Position numbers and translations under genes: made by a program
Notes under the pieces: model-generated
Databases searched by the model: none
What the model saw: only the letters and a program-made list of their open reading frames with translations
Told to the model about the DNA's origin: nothing
Origin: Actinotalea solisilvae
GTDB taxonomy: Bacteria; Actinomycetota; Actinomycetes; Actinomycetales; Cellulomonadaceae
Assembly (NCBI RefSeq): GCF_016464425.1
Contig: NZ_JADDKQ010000015.1
Span: forward strand, 78,484 to 142,483
Length of the DNA: 64,000 nt
Reading direction: 5' to 3'
Part shown: positions 1 through 12,934 of the stretch, piece after piece
Position numbering within the stretch: the first letter of the stretch is position 1
Layout: the number at the start of each line of letters is the position of its first letter

Positions 1-1308
1 CGCCTCGTCCTCCGTCCAGAACTGCATGAGGTCGTTGCCCGAGACGTCCGCGCGGTTGCCCGACGACACGAACGTCGACAGGCCGAGGCCGCGGCGCCGG
101 GCCGAGGCGAGCATGCCGACCGCGAGCGGCGCGGACTGGCAGAACAGCGCGAGGCGGCCCGGCTGCGGCACGACCGGGGTGAGCGACGCGTTGACCGTCG
201 GCTCGTCGGCGGCGACGCCGTGCCGGAAGAACCCGAAGGACGCCGGACCGAGCACGCGCATGCCGATCCCGTGCGCCGTGTGGACCAGGTCCCGCTGGTG
301 CGCGAGGCCGTCCGGCCCGGTCTCGGCGAACCCGCGCGACAGGACGACGACGGCGTGGGCGCCGAGCCGCGCGCACCGGCGGACGACGCCCGCGGCGGCC
401 TCGGCCGCGACGGCGAGGACGAGCAGGTCGACCGGGCCGGGCACCGCGGCGACGTCGGGCCAGTGCTGCACCGCGGGCGCGCCGGGCACGTCCTGCGCGA
501 CCTCCGCCGCGTCGCCCAGGCCCACGGCGTGCACCGCGGGGCGCGCCACGGCGGGGGCGTCGGACGGCGCGCCCGCCCCGAGGAGGTGGTCGACGACCGC
601 GAGCGCCTGGGGGCGGGTCTCCGCGCCGCCGTCGGTCACCACCAGCACCGACCGGGGCGTGAGCAGCGTCCGGACGCTGCGCGCCTCGGCGCGGTGCTCG
701 CGGTCCGCCATGACGGCGAGGGACCGCTCGGTCGGGTCGAGGTCGACCGACACGGTGACGATGCCGTCGTCGAGGTGCTGGCTCACGGCGTAGCCGGCGA
801 CGCGGAACACCGCGAGCATCGCGCCGTTCTGCGGCAGCACCTCGGCCGTGAACCGGCGGATGCCGCGCTCGCGCGCCGCGGCGGCGATGTGCTCGAGGAG
901 CACCGAGCCGAGCCCGCGGCCGTGGTGGTCGTCGGCGACGTTGAAGGCGACCTCGGCCTCGCCCGGGCCCGTCCGGTCGTACCGGGCCACGGCGATGATG
1001 CGCTCGCCCGCGTCCTCGTCGGCGACCGCGACGAGCGCGACGCGGTCGTGGTGGTCGACCTGCGTGAAGCGCGAGAGGTCCCGCTCAGGCAGCCGCTCGA
1101 GCGGCGCGAAGAAGCGGAAGTAGGTCGAGCGCTCGGACTGGCGCACGTGGAACGCCTGGAGGCGGTCGGCGTCGCCCGGGAGGATCGGCCGCACGCGCGC
1201 CGTGCCCCCGTCGCGGAGCACGACGTCGGCCTCCCAGTGGCGGGGGTAGCCGGCCGGCTCGGCAGGCGGGGACGCCGGCTGCGGTGTGGGGGCCGCCGCG
1301 TCGCTCAC
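1..1308 (-). CDS. Pat-like protein acyltransferase: N-terminal GNAT plus acyl-CoA synthetase-like domain (3' end cut by window)
   Basis: The 436 visible codons begin with a GNAT domain (about residues 30-185) containing the acetyl-CoA loop HGRGLGSVLLEH. A CoA-binding / NDP-forming acyl-CoA synthetase-like domain follows (about residue 200 on, with SVLVVTDGG and FCQSAPLAVGMLASARRRG) and runs off the left edge. This GNAT-first order is that of actinobacterial Pat enzymes such as Streptomyces lividans PatA, which acylate lysines of metabolic enzymes including acyl-CoA synthetases; enteric Pat has the opposite order. The GTG start at 1308 is chosen because TAGCCT lies at 1315-1320 on the minus strand, six bases upstream, as in a leaderless transcript. 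Whether the synthetase half is catalytically dead cannot be judged because its C-terminal part is missing. Confidence 0.88.
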   Translation of the reverse strand, partial: MSDAAAPTPQPASPPAEPAGYPRHWEADVVLRDGGTARVRPILPGDADRLQAFHVRQSERSTYFRFFAPLERLPERDLSRFTQVDHHDRVALVAVADEDAGERIIAVARYDRTGPGEAEVAFNVADDHHGRGLGSVLLEHIAAAARERGIRRFTAEVLPQNGAMLAVFRVAGYAVSQHLDDGIVTVSVDLDPTERSLAVMADREHRAEARSVRTLLTPRSVLVVTDGGAETRPQALAVVDHLLGAGAPSDAPAVARPAVHAVGLGDAAEVAQDVPGAPAVQHWPDVAAVPGPVDLLVLAVAAEAAAGVVRRCARLGAHAVVVLSRGFAETGPDGLAHQRDLVHTAHGIGMRVLGPASFGFFRHGVAADEPTVNASLTPVVPQPGRLALFCQSAPLAVGMLASARRRGLGLSTFVSSGNRADVSGNDLMQFWTEDEA

Positions 1309-1452
1309 CGGTCCAGGCTAGCCGCCGGGCGCGTCGGTGGACGGGTGTCCCCCGGCCAGCAGCGACAATGGGGACGCGTGCGGCCCCGTCGGGCCGCCGG
1401 CCCGCACCACCCGCACGCCCCAGCACGACCGACCTGACGAGGAGCCTCGCCG

Positions 1453-3903
1453 ATGGCCCGCCGCACCCCGGACGCCCCGAGCGGACCCGTCGAGGAGACG
1501 ATCGTCGACATCGACGTCGCGGCCGAGATGGAGGGCTCGTTCCTCGAGTACGCCTACTCGGTCATCTACGCGCGCGCCCTGCCGGACGCGCGGGACGGCC
1601 TCAAGCCGGTCCAGCGCCGCATCCTCTTCCAGATGGCCGACATGGGCCTGCGGCCCGACCGCGCGTACGTCAAGAGCGCACGCGTCGTCGGCGAGGTCAT
1701 GGGCAAGCTGCACCCCCATGGCGACAGCCCCATCTACGACGCCCTGGTGCGCCTCGCCCAGCCGTTCTCCCTGCGGCTGCCGCTCGTCGACGGGCACGGC
1801 AACTTCGGCTCGCTCGACGACGGGCCGGCGGCGCCGCGGTACACCGAGGCTCGCCTCGCGGCCGCGGCGATGGCGATGGTCGCGGACCTCGACGAGGACG
1901 TCGTCGACTTCGTGCCGAACTACGACAACAAGCTGACCCAGCCCGAGGTCCTGCCCGCCGCGATCCCCAACCTGCTCGTCAACGGCACGTCGGGCATCGC
2001 CGTGGGCATGGCGACCAACATGGCCCCGCACAACCTCGTCGAGGTCGTGGCGGCCGCGCGGCACCTCGTCGCGCACCCGCACGCGTCGCTCGAGGACCTC
2101 ATGCGCTTCGTGCCCGGGCCCGACCTGCCGGGCGGCGGCAAGATCGTCGGCCTCGAGGGCGTGCGCGACGCGTACCGCACGGGCCGCGGCAGCTTCCGCA
2201 CGCGCGCGACGGCGAAGGTCGAGAACGTCACGCCGCGCCGCAAGGGCATCGTCGTGACCGAGCTGCCCTACCTCGTCGGCCCGGAGAAGGTGATCGAGAA
2301 GATCAAGGAGGGCGTGCAGGCGAAGAAGCTCCAGGGCATCACCGCCGTCACGGACCTCACCGACCGTCAGCACGGGCTGCGCCTGCTCATCGAGGTCAAG
2401 AGCGGGTTCGACCCCGAGGTCGTGCTCGAGCACCTCTACCGGTACACGCCGATGGAGGACTCCTTCGGGATCAACAACGTCGCGCTCGTCGACGGCCAGC
2501 CGCGCACGCTCGGCCTGCGGGACATGCTCGAGGTCTGGGTGAGCCACCGGATCACGGTCGTGCGCCGGCGCTCCGAGCACCGGCTCGCGAAGCGCCGCGA
2601 GCGGCTGCACCTCGTCGAGGGCCTGCTCGTCGCGATCCTCGACATCGACGAGGTCATCCAGGTGATCCGCGCGTCGGACACGGCCGAGGTCGCGCGGGAG
2701 CGGCTCATGAGCGTCTTCGACCTGTCGAACCCGCAGGCCGAGTACATCCTCGAGCTGCGCCTGCGCCGCCTCACGAAGTTCTCCCGGATCGAGCTCGAGA
2801 AGGAGGCCGAGGAGCTGCGGCGCGAGATCGCCGAGCTCGAGGCCGTCCTCGGCGACGACGCGCGGCTGCGGACGGTCGTGAGCGACGAGATGGCGGAGGT
2901 CGCCCGCACGTTCGGCACGCCCCGGCGCACGATCCTGCTCGAGCACGCGGGCGGCACGGGCGTGGTGGGGGCGCCCGCGGCGCGCCAGGCCCCGCTCGAG
3001 ATCGCCGACACGCCGTGCTGGGCCCTGCTCTCCGGGACGGGCCTGCTCGCGCGCACCGCCGACGACGCCGCGCCCGTGCGCGGCGGCCGCCGCTCCGCGC
3101 ACGACGTGCTCGCGTCGACCGTCCTCACCTCGACGCGGGGTGAGATCGGCGCCGTGACGACCCGCGGCCGCGTGCTGCGACTGCCCGTCCTCGACCTGCC
3201 GGGCATGCCGCCCACCGACGGGCCGCCGTCGCTCTCGGGCGGCGTGCCCGTGAGCGAGGTCCTCGAGCTCGCGGCGGGCGAGCGCGTGCTCGCGCTGGTC
3301 GGCCTGGGCGCCGACGCGCCCACGCTGGCCGTCGGCACGGCGGCGGGCGTCGTCAAGCGCGTCGTGAGCGAGCAGGCGCCGGCCCGCGACGCGTGGGACG
3401 TCATCGGGCTGCGCGACGGCGACGAGGTCGTGGGTGCCACCACGGTCGGCGACGACGACGAGCTGGTGTTCGTCACGAGCGACGCCCAGCTGCTGCACTT
3501 CGGCGCCGCGACCGTCCGGCCCCAGGGCCGGCCCGCCGGCGGCATGGCGGGCGTCAAGCTCGCGCCCGGCGAGCGCGCGGTGTTCTTCGGCGCCGTGCCG
3601 GCCGGGACGCCCGAGGCCGTCGTCGTGACCGTCGCGGGGACCTCCGGCGCGCTGCCGGGCACCCAGCCGGGCTCGGCCAAGGTCACGCCGTTCGAGCTCT
3701 ACCCGGGCAAGGGCCGGGCGACCGGCGGCGTGCGGGCGCAGCGGTTCCTGCGCGGCGAGGACACCCTCCTCCTCGCGTGGGTCGGCGCGGCGCCGGTGCG
3801 GGCGACGGGCTCGGCGGGCCAGGCGCTCGACCTCCCTGCGCCCGACCCGCGTCGCGACGGCTCGGGCGTCGCGCTCGCCGCCCCGGTGCACGCGCTGGGC
3901 TGA
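1453..3903 (+). CDS. parC: DNA topoisomerase IV subunit A-like (ParC/GyrA family)
   Basis: The 816-residue protein is the breakage-reunion subunit of a type II topoisomerase. The winged-helix/tower core covers about residues 25-480, with catalytic tyrosine Y130 in [10 protein letters not shown]. The quinolone-resistance region [10 protein letters not shown] retains serine S92 and acidic D96, the positions equivalent to GyrA S83 and D87, so it looks drug-sensitive. The C-terminal part (about 510-816) is a beta-pinwheel-like DNA-wrapping domain with degenerate blades. A GAGGAG ribosome site sits about nine bases before the ATG. The partner subunit ParE is convergent at 5091-7220, so this pair is the second enzyme of the genome, with gyrAB expected near the origin; that assignment rests on context, since ParC and GyrA are similar. 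A GACAAT box at 1364-1369 is a possible -10. Confidence 0.9.
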   Translation: MARRTPDAPSGPVEETIVDIDVAAEMEGSFLEYAYSVIYARALPDARDGLKPVQRRILFQMADMGLRPDRAYVKSARVVGEVMGKLHPHGDSPIYDALVRLAQPFSLRLPLVDGHGNFGSLDDGPAAPRYTEARLAAAAMAMVADLDEDVVDFVPNYDNKLTQPEVLPAAIPNLLVNGTSGIAVGMATNMAPHNLVEVVAAARHLVAHPHASLEDLMRFVPGPDLPGGGKIVGLEGVRDAYRTGRGSFRTRATAKVENVTPRRKGIVVTELPYLVGPEKVIEKIKEGVQAKKLQGITAVTDLTDRQHGLRLLIEVKSGFDPEVVLEHLYRYTPMEDSFGINNVALVDGQPRTLGLRDMLEVWVSHRITVVRRRSEHRLAKRRERLHLVEGLLVAILDIDEVIQVIRASDTAEVARERLMSVFDLSNPQAEYILELRLRRLTKFSRIELEKEAEELRREIAELEAVLGDDARLRTVVSDEMAEVARTFGTPRRTILLEHAGGTGVVGAPAARQAPLEIADTPCWALLSGTGLLARTADDAAPVRGGRRSAHDVLASTVLTSTRGEIGAVTTRGRVLRLPVLDLPGMPPTDGPPSLSGGVPVSEVLELAAGERVLALVGLGADAPTLAVGTAAGVVKRVVSEQAPARDAWDVIGLRDGDEVVGATTVGDDDELVFVTSDAQLLHFGAATVRPQGRPAGGMAGVKLAPGERAVFFGAVPAGTPEAVVVTVAGTSGALPGTQPGSAKVTPFELYPGKGRATGGVRAQRFLRGEDTLLLAWVGAAPVRATGSAGQALDLPAPDPRRDGSGVALAAPVHALG

Positions 3904-3950
3904 GCGGCGGCCCGTCGGCCCTCACGCTCACGCTGCCTGCGGGTCCGCCC

Positions 3951-5003
3951 TCAGAGCTCGACGCTGTAGAGGACCTGGCCCTGGGTCGGCTCGTACCCCA
4001 GCCGGACGTACAGACCGTGCGCGCCCGTGGGGTTCGCCGTGTCGACGCCGAGGGTCGCGTACTGCATGTCGTCGGCCCGGTAGGCCTCCATCGCGTGGCG
4101 CAGGAGCGCCGAGCCGAGCCCTGTGCCGCGCCAGGGGCGCCGCACGCCGAGCAGCTCGGTGGAGCCGCACGTGTAGCCGAGCGGCTCCCAGTCCTGCTCG
4201 TAGGCGCCCGAGAGGAGGTAGCCCGCGACGACCGGTGCGTCCGGCGCGTGGTCGTCGCCCGGCTGCCCGCCCTCGGCGAGCGCGACGAAGCTCCACGCCG
4301 GACGGAAGTGCGCGTCGTGGCGCCACGTCTCCGGCGTCTGGGGCTCGGAGCCCCAGTGGTCGGCGAAGGCCTCGTTGTGCGCCCGCCGCACGGCGTCGTC
4401 GAGCTCGGCCGACCACGGCACGATGCGCACGCCGTCCGGGACGGGCGCGTCCGGGAGCGGTGCCGCGAGGTCGCGGCGCATGCCGGTGTACCAGCGCACC
4501 GGGCTGAAGCCCGCGGCGGCCCACAGCCGCCGCTGATCGCGCGCGGCCTCGTCGACGAAGACCGCGAGGCGCGCGGGCAGCTCCTTGCCCGTCTCGACGA
4601 GCTTCTGCCGGCCGCGACCCTCGAGCCACGCGGAGACCGCCCGGCCGAGCCCGCGGCCGCGCCACTGCGGGTGCACTCCCCCGCGCAGGAACGCCCGGAC
4701 CGTCCGGGCGTCACCCGGACGGACCTCGACCAGGCCGTAGGCGCGCAGGGCGCCCGACGCGTCGAAGCCGCCGAGGCTGTCGCGGTGCAGGTCCTTCCAT
4801 GCGCCCTCGAAGAGCTCGACGACCTCGTCGTGCGACTCGCGCTGGGCCGGGGCGTCGGCCTCCTCGACCGCCTGGACCAGCGCGAACAGCGCGTCCGCGT
4901 CGGTCTCCTGGAGCGGTCGCCACGTCAGCTCGAGGTGCGCGGGCGGCAGCTCCAGCACCGCGGGCGCGTCGGCGCGGACGGAGATCGGTTCGAGCGTGCT
5001 CAC
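3951..5003 (-). CDS. Tandem GNAT acetyltransferase (MshD-like architecture)
   Basis: The 350-residue protein is made of two GNAT domains in tandem. The N-terminal one (about 25-180) has the acetyl-CoA loop PQWRGRGLGRAV at 113-123, and the C-terminal one (about 190-350) has PWRGTGLGSALL. Two-domain GNATs include mycothiol synthase MshD, but this protein lacks convincing MshD-specific identity, so the substrate is unknown. The longest reading frame begins at 5084, but the GTG at 5003 is preferred: it gives the natural domain start, and TAGGGT at 5012-5017 (minus strand) lies eight bases upstream, compatible with leaderless initiation. It sits between the convergent ends of parC and parE, with no sign of functional linkage to them. 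Confidence 0.82.
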   Translation of the reverse strand: MSTLEPISVRADAPAVLELPPAHLELTWRPLQETDADALFALVQAVEEADAPAQRESHDEVVELFEGAWKDLHRDSLGGFDASGALRAYGLVEVRPGDARTVRAFLRGGVHPQWRGRGLGRAVSAWLEGRGRQKLVETGKELPARLAVFVDEAARDQRRLWAAAGFSPVRWYTGMRRDLAAPLPDAPVPDGVRIVPWSAELDDAVRRAHNEAFADHWGSEPQTPETWRHDAHFRPAWSFVALAEGGQPGDDHAPDAPVVAGYLLSGAYEQDWEPLGYTCGSTELLGVRRPWRGTGLGSALLRHAMEAYRADDMQYATLGVDTANPTGAHGLYVRLGYEPTQGQVLYSVEL

Positions 5004-5090
5004 GAGGACAGACCCTAGGCGATGGGCGCCGTCGTCCGGTCCGCCGTCACCCCGACCGGACGGCGCGCCGGCCCGCGCAGGCACCCGGCG

Positions 5091-7220
<2,130 letters not shown>

Positions 7221-7463
7221 TCGACGAGGGTAGACGCTCCCCCGGACACGGCCCGGGAGGCGCGGCCGCCCGCGGCCCCCACGAGCGCGCGCCCGCGGCG
7301 CGGGCGGCTGCTCCGCCCGGGCCCGTCACCGCGTACCGATGCGGTCACGGTCGGGTCACGGTGAGGTCGCGCCGTGCGGGGCAAGGGACGAAGGGACTAC
7401 GCGGTGAGCGAATTCGGCCCGGTCCGGCGGGCTGGTGTCCCCGGCGGGTGGTTCTATGGAGCG

Positions 7464-7679
7464 GTGACCACGACACAGACCTCCCCGTTGACCGCAGCCG
7501 ACCGCTGCGACCGCTGCGGTGCTCAGGCATACGTGCGCGTCGTCCTGCCGAGCGGCGAGCTCCTCTTCTGCGCGCACCACGCGCGCCGGCACGCCGCCGC
7601 CTTCGCCGACGTCGCCGTCCACGTCCAGGACGAGACGGACCGCCTGCGCGAGGAGCACGGCGCCGCGGCCCTGCGCTGA
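7464..7679 (+). CDS. Small DUF7455-type zinc-finger-like protein
   Basis: A 71-residue protein with a CxxC pair (C15, C18 in DRCDRCGA) and a second cluster FCAHHARRH that could complete a zinc site, followed by a short charged helix. It matches what I know of the conserved actinobacterial DUF7455 family found between parE and the primary sigma factor; its function is unknown. An upstream in-frame start at 7374 exists. The GTG at 7464 is preferred because TTCTAT at 7452-7457 lies six bases before it (leaderless-like, though the second base is not A) and the conserved part starts here. A strong terminator follows at 7694-7726. Confidence 0.8.
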   Translation: MTTTQTSPLTAADRCDRCGAQAYVRVVLPSGELLFCAHHARRHAAAFADVAVHVQDETDRLREEHGAAALR

Positions 7680-7693
7680 CCCGACCTCGACGA

Positions 7694-7726
7694 GGGGCCC
7701 GGCACGGTTCGTCCGTGCCGGGCCCC
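7694..7726 (+). terminator. Strong hairpin terminator after the DUF7455 gene
   Basis: A perfect 14-bp inverted repeat (7694-7707 with 7713-7726, core GGGGCCCGGCACGG) with a 5-base loop begins 14 bases after the stop codon. No U-tract follows, which is usual for high-GC actinobacterial terminators. Confidence 0.8.
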
Positions 7727-7794
7727 ACGTCGGACCCACGCCAGCCGCGGCCGACCGGCCCCCCCACGCCCGACGCGTCCCAGGAGGACCGGCC

Positions 7795-8283
7795 GTGGAC
7801 CTGGTGACCCCGCTCGTCGGCCTCGCGATCCTCGTCGGGCTCGTGGGCATCGTCGTGCCCGTCCTGCCCGGCTCGCTCCTCATCGCCGCCGCCGTGCTCG
7901 TGTGGGCCATCGACGCCGAGGAGGCCGCCGGGTGGGTGGTCTTCGCCGTCGTGGGCCTGCTCCTCGCGGCCGGCTGGGCCGCGACCTACGTCGTGGCGGG
8001 CCGACGGGTCTCCGGGGCGGGCGTCCCACGCCGGTCGCTCGTCGTCGCGGGCCTCGCCGGGATCGTGGGCTTCTTCGTCATCCCGGTCGCGGGGCTGCTG
8101 ATCTTCTTCCCGCTCGGGCTCTTCGGCATGGAGTACCTGCGCCTGCGCGACGTCGCCCAGGCGCGGCGCTCCGCCGTGCTCGCCCTCAAGGCGACGGCGC
8201 TCGGCATGCTCGTCGAGCTCGGCCTCGCCTGCGCCGCCGCGGCGGTGTGGCTCGTCGCGGTGCTCGTCGGCGTGGGGGCCTGA
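7795..8283 (+). CDS. DUF456 family membrane protein
   Basis: A 162-residue, almost wholly hydrophobic protein with about four to five transmembrane helices (near residues 5-22, 38-60, 80-105 and 130-160) and a glycine-rich VGIVVPVLPGSLL motif near the N-terminus typical of DUF456. Members are small integral membrane proteins of unknown function that are widespread in actinobacteria. The GTG start is fixed by an excellent ribosome site, AGGAGG at 7782-7787, seven bases upstream. The longer reading frame back to 7519 is ignored because it crosses the terminator of the previous gene. Confidence 0.85.
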   Translation: MDLVTPLVGLAILVGLVGIVVPVLPGSLLIAAAVLVWAIDAEEAAGWVVFAVVGLLLAAGWAATYVVAGRRVSGAGVPRRSLVVAGLAGIVGFFVIPVAGLLIFFPLGLFGMEYLRLRDVAQARRSAVLALKATALGMLVELGLACAAAAVWLVAVLVGVGA

Positions 8284-8376
8284 GCGGGCGGTCGCACCAC
8301 CGGGCCGGGACGCGCGGGGGCGCCGCGGCGCACCGTGCCCGAGGGACGCCGGTGTCCTCGGGCGGCGGCACGTCCC

Positions 8377-8565
8377 TCAGGAGCTCCGACTGCGCTCGTG
8401 GCGGGCGTCGGTGACGACGAGCGCGACCCCGCCGACGAGCGCGAGGACCGCGATCGTCACGAGCACGGGGTCGGCGTGACCGTCCCGGACCGCGAGGCCC
8501 GCGACGGTCACCGCCCACACCACGGCACAGACCAGCAGCAGCCTGCCGGTCCAGCGGCGGACCAC
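8377..8565 (-). CDS. Small two-helix membrane protein downstream of sigA
   Basis: A 62-residue frame with two predicted membrane helices (about residues 8-25 and 34-52) separated by a short RDGHADP loop and ending in a basic tail. Its GTG start lies one base past the stop codon of the sigma factor gene, so it would be co-transcribed with it and translated by re-initiation. I do not recognise the family. The hydrophobic pattern and tight spacing argue for a real gene; the short length leaves doubt. Confidence 0.5.
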   Translation of the reverse strand: MVRRWTGRLLLVCAVVWAVTVAGLAVRDGHADPVLVTIAVLALVGGVALVVTDARHERSRSS

Positions 8566-8566
8566 C

Positions 8567-10177
<1,611 letters not shown>

Positions 10178-10231
10178 GAAGAACCTTTCGGCAGCGCCAG
10201 GCTCGCAGAGACGGTCCGGGAGTAGACGGAC

Positions 10232-10260
10232 ATTGTAACGTCCGGAGGGTCCCGATCCAT
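10232..10260 (-). promoter_or_regulatory. Candidate promoter of sigA
   Basis: On the minus strand TACAAT (10237 to 10232) is a near-perfect -10 hexamer about 55 bases before the sigA GTG. The -35 region about 16-17 bases further upstream is weak (TGGATC matches three of six positions of TTGACA). This would give a leader of roughly 45-50 bases carrying the ribosome site. Confidence 0.45.
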
Positions 10261-10379
10261 GCCCGACGAGCCGTCCGGGTGACGTCCGGGCCGCCCCGGG
10301 ACGACCGTCGGGCCGCTCGCGCGAGGGATCGCCCGGGCCCGCGCGCGGCGCCCTGAGCAGCGGCGTCGCGCCCGACGGG

Positions 10380-10778
10380 TCAGGCCGTCGAGGGCTTCAC
10401 CGCGAGGACGGGGCACGGCGCGTCGAGCAGGATCCGCTGCGCGTTGGAGCCGAGGAGCAGCTTGCCGACCGGGCTTCGACGCCGCAGGCCGATGACGATG
10501 AGCTCGGCGCCCGACTCCTGCGCGGCGTCGATGATCTCCTCGGCGACGTCCCGGCCCTTGCCGGTGAGACGCACCTCGTGCTCGACGCCGCTGGACGCGA
10601 GCCGGGTCCGGACCTCCTCGGCGGCGCTCTCGACGTCGGGCGCGTCGCTGCCGAAGCGGTTGCCGCGCTCGCTGAGGATCACGACGAGGTGCACCCCCCG
10701 GCTCCGCGCCTCCTCGGTCGCCGCCTCGAGCGCCGCGGCGCCCTCCGGGGTGGCCACGTAGCCCACCACCACGCTCAT
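10380..10778 (-). CDS. Universal stress protein (UspA family)
   Basis: A 132-residue single-domain Usp protein. It starts with the beta-strand [13 protein letters not shown] and contains the ATP-binding-type signature [24 protein letters not shown] followed by the closing strand CPVLAVKP. The G-2x-G-9x-G(S/N) pattern is present, so it likely belongs to the ATP-binding branch. Such proteins act in the cytosol in stress and dormancy responses. The ATG at 10778 has AAGGAG six bases upstream, so the longer frame to 10868 is rejected. It is transcribed in the same direction as sigA but separated by about 200 bases containing the sigA promoter. Confidence 0.9.
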   Translation of the reverse strand: MSVVVGYVATPEGAAALEAATEEARSRGVHLVVILSERGNRFGSDAPDVESAAEEVRTRLASSGVEHEVRLTGKGRDVAEEIIDAAQESGAELIVIGLRRRSPVGKLLLGSNAQRILLDAPCPVLAVKPSTA

Positions 10779-10956
10779 CGATGCTCCTTCGGACGAGTGA
10801 CGAGGCCCACGGCTCGCCACCGACCGTACCGGATCGGCGCGCCCGCGCCCCCGGGACCGCGGCGGCACCCTGGACGCCCCGCTGCGACGACCGCGAGGGC
10901 GCTCCCCGGCGACCCGGCACCCGCCTCGTCCTCCCCTCCGCCCCGCGGACGGCCCC

Positions 10957-12123
10957 TCAGGCCGTCGACCGACGGATCCAGCCCGGCGGCAGGCCGGCGG
11001 CGAGCGCCTCGTCGACCAGGAGGGCGAGGCGGTAGCCCGGCTCGGACCTCAGGGCGCGGTCGACCAGCACAGCGGCGCGGGCGCCGTCGCCCTGCCACCA
11101 CGCGAGCACGCCGAGCAGCGTGAGCGCCGGGCCCTGCCCGCGGCGCGCGCTGTGCGCGACGACCTGCTCGAGCAGGACCGTGGAGGCCGCGGCGAGCACC
11201 GGGTCCGGCGCGACCCCGGGCCGGGGCTCGAAGATCGCGGCGAGCACCGCCGCCACGCCGGTCGAGTCGCCGGCCACGAGCCGGTCGGCCGCGCGGGCCG
11301 AGCCCGGCACGAAGCCGAGGAGGGCGGCGTCGCGGCACAGCACGTCGGCGAGGAACGCCTGGAGCCTGCCGGCGACGACGGGCTCCAGGGGGCCCGGGGC
11401 GGGCCGGCCGCGCGCCGCCCCCCGTCCCGTCGCGGTCCCCGTACGCACGCCGGCGTCCATCGCCGCGACCGCATGCTCGACCTCGGCCCGCCACAGCGCG
11501 AGCCCCTCCCGGCGCCAGGCGTGCAGCTCGCCGGGGTCCACGGCGCCCTCGACCCGGCGCGACCACCGCTGCGCGGCGCGACGCGCGGCGCGCCGGGCGG
11601 GCTCGGACGCCGGGGGGATGCGACCCACGTCGTCCCTCGACGGCAGCACCGCGGCCCCCGAGAGCACCATCTCCGCGCCGACCCGGGTCGACGCGAGCTC
11701 CTCGAGCGGGCGGCCCTCGCCGGGGCAGCAGCCGGGGTCGGCGCAGTCCGGCGCGTAGTAGCCCCCGGGCCCGACGACCCAGCAGTCGACCTGGCCGAAG
11801 AGGTGCGCCGCGGCGTCCCCGACGACCGCCCGCACGTCGCGCACGAGCCCCGCGGCCGCGGCCCGCGAGCGCCCGGGGTAGAGCACGAGGACCGCGCGGG
11901 TCGCGCCGTCCTCCTCGAGGTGCCGGACGACCGAGCGCGCCACGTGGCCGCCGTGCTCGGGGTCCGCGACGTCCGCGAGGTCGACCCGCGCCACGAGACC
12001 CACGCGCGACCGCTCGCCACGCAGGCTGAGCAGGACGGCGCTCTCGGTCGGCTGGAACCCCAGCTGGAACGGGATGAGCGAGAGGAGCTCGCGGGGCTCG
12101 GAGGTGCGGATCGTCGTCGGCAT
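10957..12123 (-). CDS. DUF4192 domain-containing protein
   Basis: A 388-residue protein matching the actinobacterial DUF4192 family: the opening TIRTSEPRELLSLIPFQLGF followed by LLSLRGERSRVGLVARVDL, and the Cys/Pro-rich segment YAPDCADPGCCPGEGRP at about residue 125 are family landmarks. The C-terminal half is an alpha-helical, TPR-like region ending in ALAAGLPPGWIRRS. Its function is unknown; it looks soluble. The ATG at 12123 is used because the conserved domain starts there. The upstream in-frame extension to 13095 overlaps two genes on the other strand and is spurious. TGCGAT six bases upstream may be a weak leaderless -10. Confidence 0.85.
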   Translation of the reverse strand: MPTTIRTSEPRELLSLIPFQLGFQPTESAVLLSLRGERSRVGLVARVDLADVADPEHGGHVARSVVRHLEEDGATRAVLVLYPGRSRAAAAGLVRDVRAVVGDAAAHLFGQVDCWVVGPGGYYAPDCADPGCCPGEGRPLEELASTRVGAEMVLSGAAVLPSRDDVGRIPPASEPARRAARRAAQRWSRRVEGAVDPGELHAWRREGLALWRAEVEHAVAAMDAGVRTGTATGRGAARGRPAPGPLEPVVAGRLQAFLADVLCRDAALLGFVPGSARAADRLVAGDSTGVAAVLAAIFEPRPGVAPDPVLAAASTVLLEQVVAHSARRGQGPALTLLGVLAWWQGDGARAAVLVDRALRSEPGYRLALLVDEALAAGLPPGWIRRSTA

Positions 12124-12321
12124 GCGCCCATCGCAGCCGGTCCCCGCCGCCCCGCGCCGGACGGACCCCGCGGGCTGTGGACGAGGCGCGGCTGTGGACG
12201 AGGCGCCGCGGCGGACCGGCACCGGCACCGTGCACGGCGCCGGGCGGGCGGGCGTGCCCCGTGCAGCGACGGGCCGTGCCCCCGGGGCGCCCACCGGCCC
12301 GGCGCGGGCTACCGTGGGTCC

Positions 12322-12915
12322 ATGGCCCACGCCGGCACGTCGAGCGTCCGAGACGTGGCCCCGAGCACCCCGCGTGCGCGGGCCGCGCTCGCCGCGGCGA
12401 CCGCCGCGCTCCTGCTGGTCACGGGCACCGCGGCGTGCGGCCAGGACGCGCCGCAGGAGACCCCGACCGTCGCCGCTCCCGCACCCACGGCCACGCCCGC
12501 GCCGCCCGAGCCCGCACCGGCCGACGAGGGCGAGCCCCTCGTCACGGCGGCGCCGGACGAACACTCGGAGGTCGGCGCCCTCGTCGCCGGGTTCCCCACG
12601 GACCTGCTGCCCGTGCCGCCGGACGCCGTCGTGCTCGTGACCTCCGCCGTACCGGTCGGCGACGCCGAGGTGCAGGAGGTCTCGCTCAACCTGCGGACCG
12701 CCGCCGCGGTGCAGGACGTCGTCGCGCTCTACCGCGGCGCGCTCACGGAGGCAGGGTTCACCGAGGTGCCGCCGTCCGCGCTCGCCACCACGGACCTCGC
12801 CGCGGAGGTGACGTTCGTCCGGTCGGGCGGCGACGAGCTCGTCTCCATCGGCGTCGTCGACGACGGCAGCGCGCGCACGGTCACGGTCGGCGGACGGGTG
12901 CGGACGCCCGCCTGA
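12322..12915 (+). CDS. Predicted secreted lipoprotein, family not recognised
   Basis: A 197-residue protein with an Arg-containing N-region, hydrophobic core (about residues 20-36) and a lipobox-like GTAAC ending at C39, followed by a Pro/Ala/Thr-rich linker (about 45-75) and a compact C-terminal domain of about 115 residues with alternating strands (LVTSAVPVGDAEVQEVSLNLRT and SIGVVDDGSARTVTVGGRV). It is likely anchored outside the membrane; I cannot name the domain. The ATG is supported by TACCGT at 12310-12315, six bases upstream (leaderless). It ends 19 bases before idsA but idsA has its own TANNNT box. Confidence 0.75.
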   Translation: MAHAGTSSVRDVAPSTPRARAALAAATAALLLVTGTAACGQDAPQETPTVAAPAPTATPAPPEPAPADEGEPLVTAAPDEHSEVGALVAGFPTDLLPVPPDAVVLVTSAVPVGDAEVQEVSLNLRTAAAVQDVVALYRGALTEAGFTEVPPSALATTDLAAEVTFVRSGGDELVSIGVVDDGSARTVTVGGRVRTPA

Positions 12916-12934
12916 CCGCCCGTAGGGTGGCGCC

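Noticed and set aside
1318..3891. Long minus-strand open frame opposite parC, and similar long antisense frames elsewhere (e.g. 5022-7364, 45413-48370 extension, 32688-34451)
   Set aside because: They are GC-codon shadows with Arg/Ala/Gly-rich, domain-free translations opposite well-identified genes.
12173..12206. A replication origin at the DnaA-like duplication
   Set aside because: Only two imperfect boxes, no AT-rich unwinding region, and no dnaA, dnaN or gyrB nearby.
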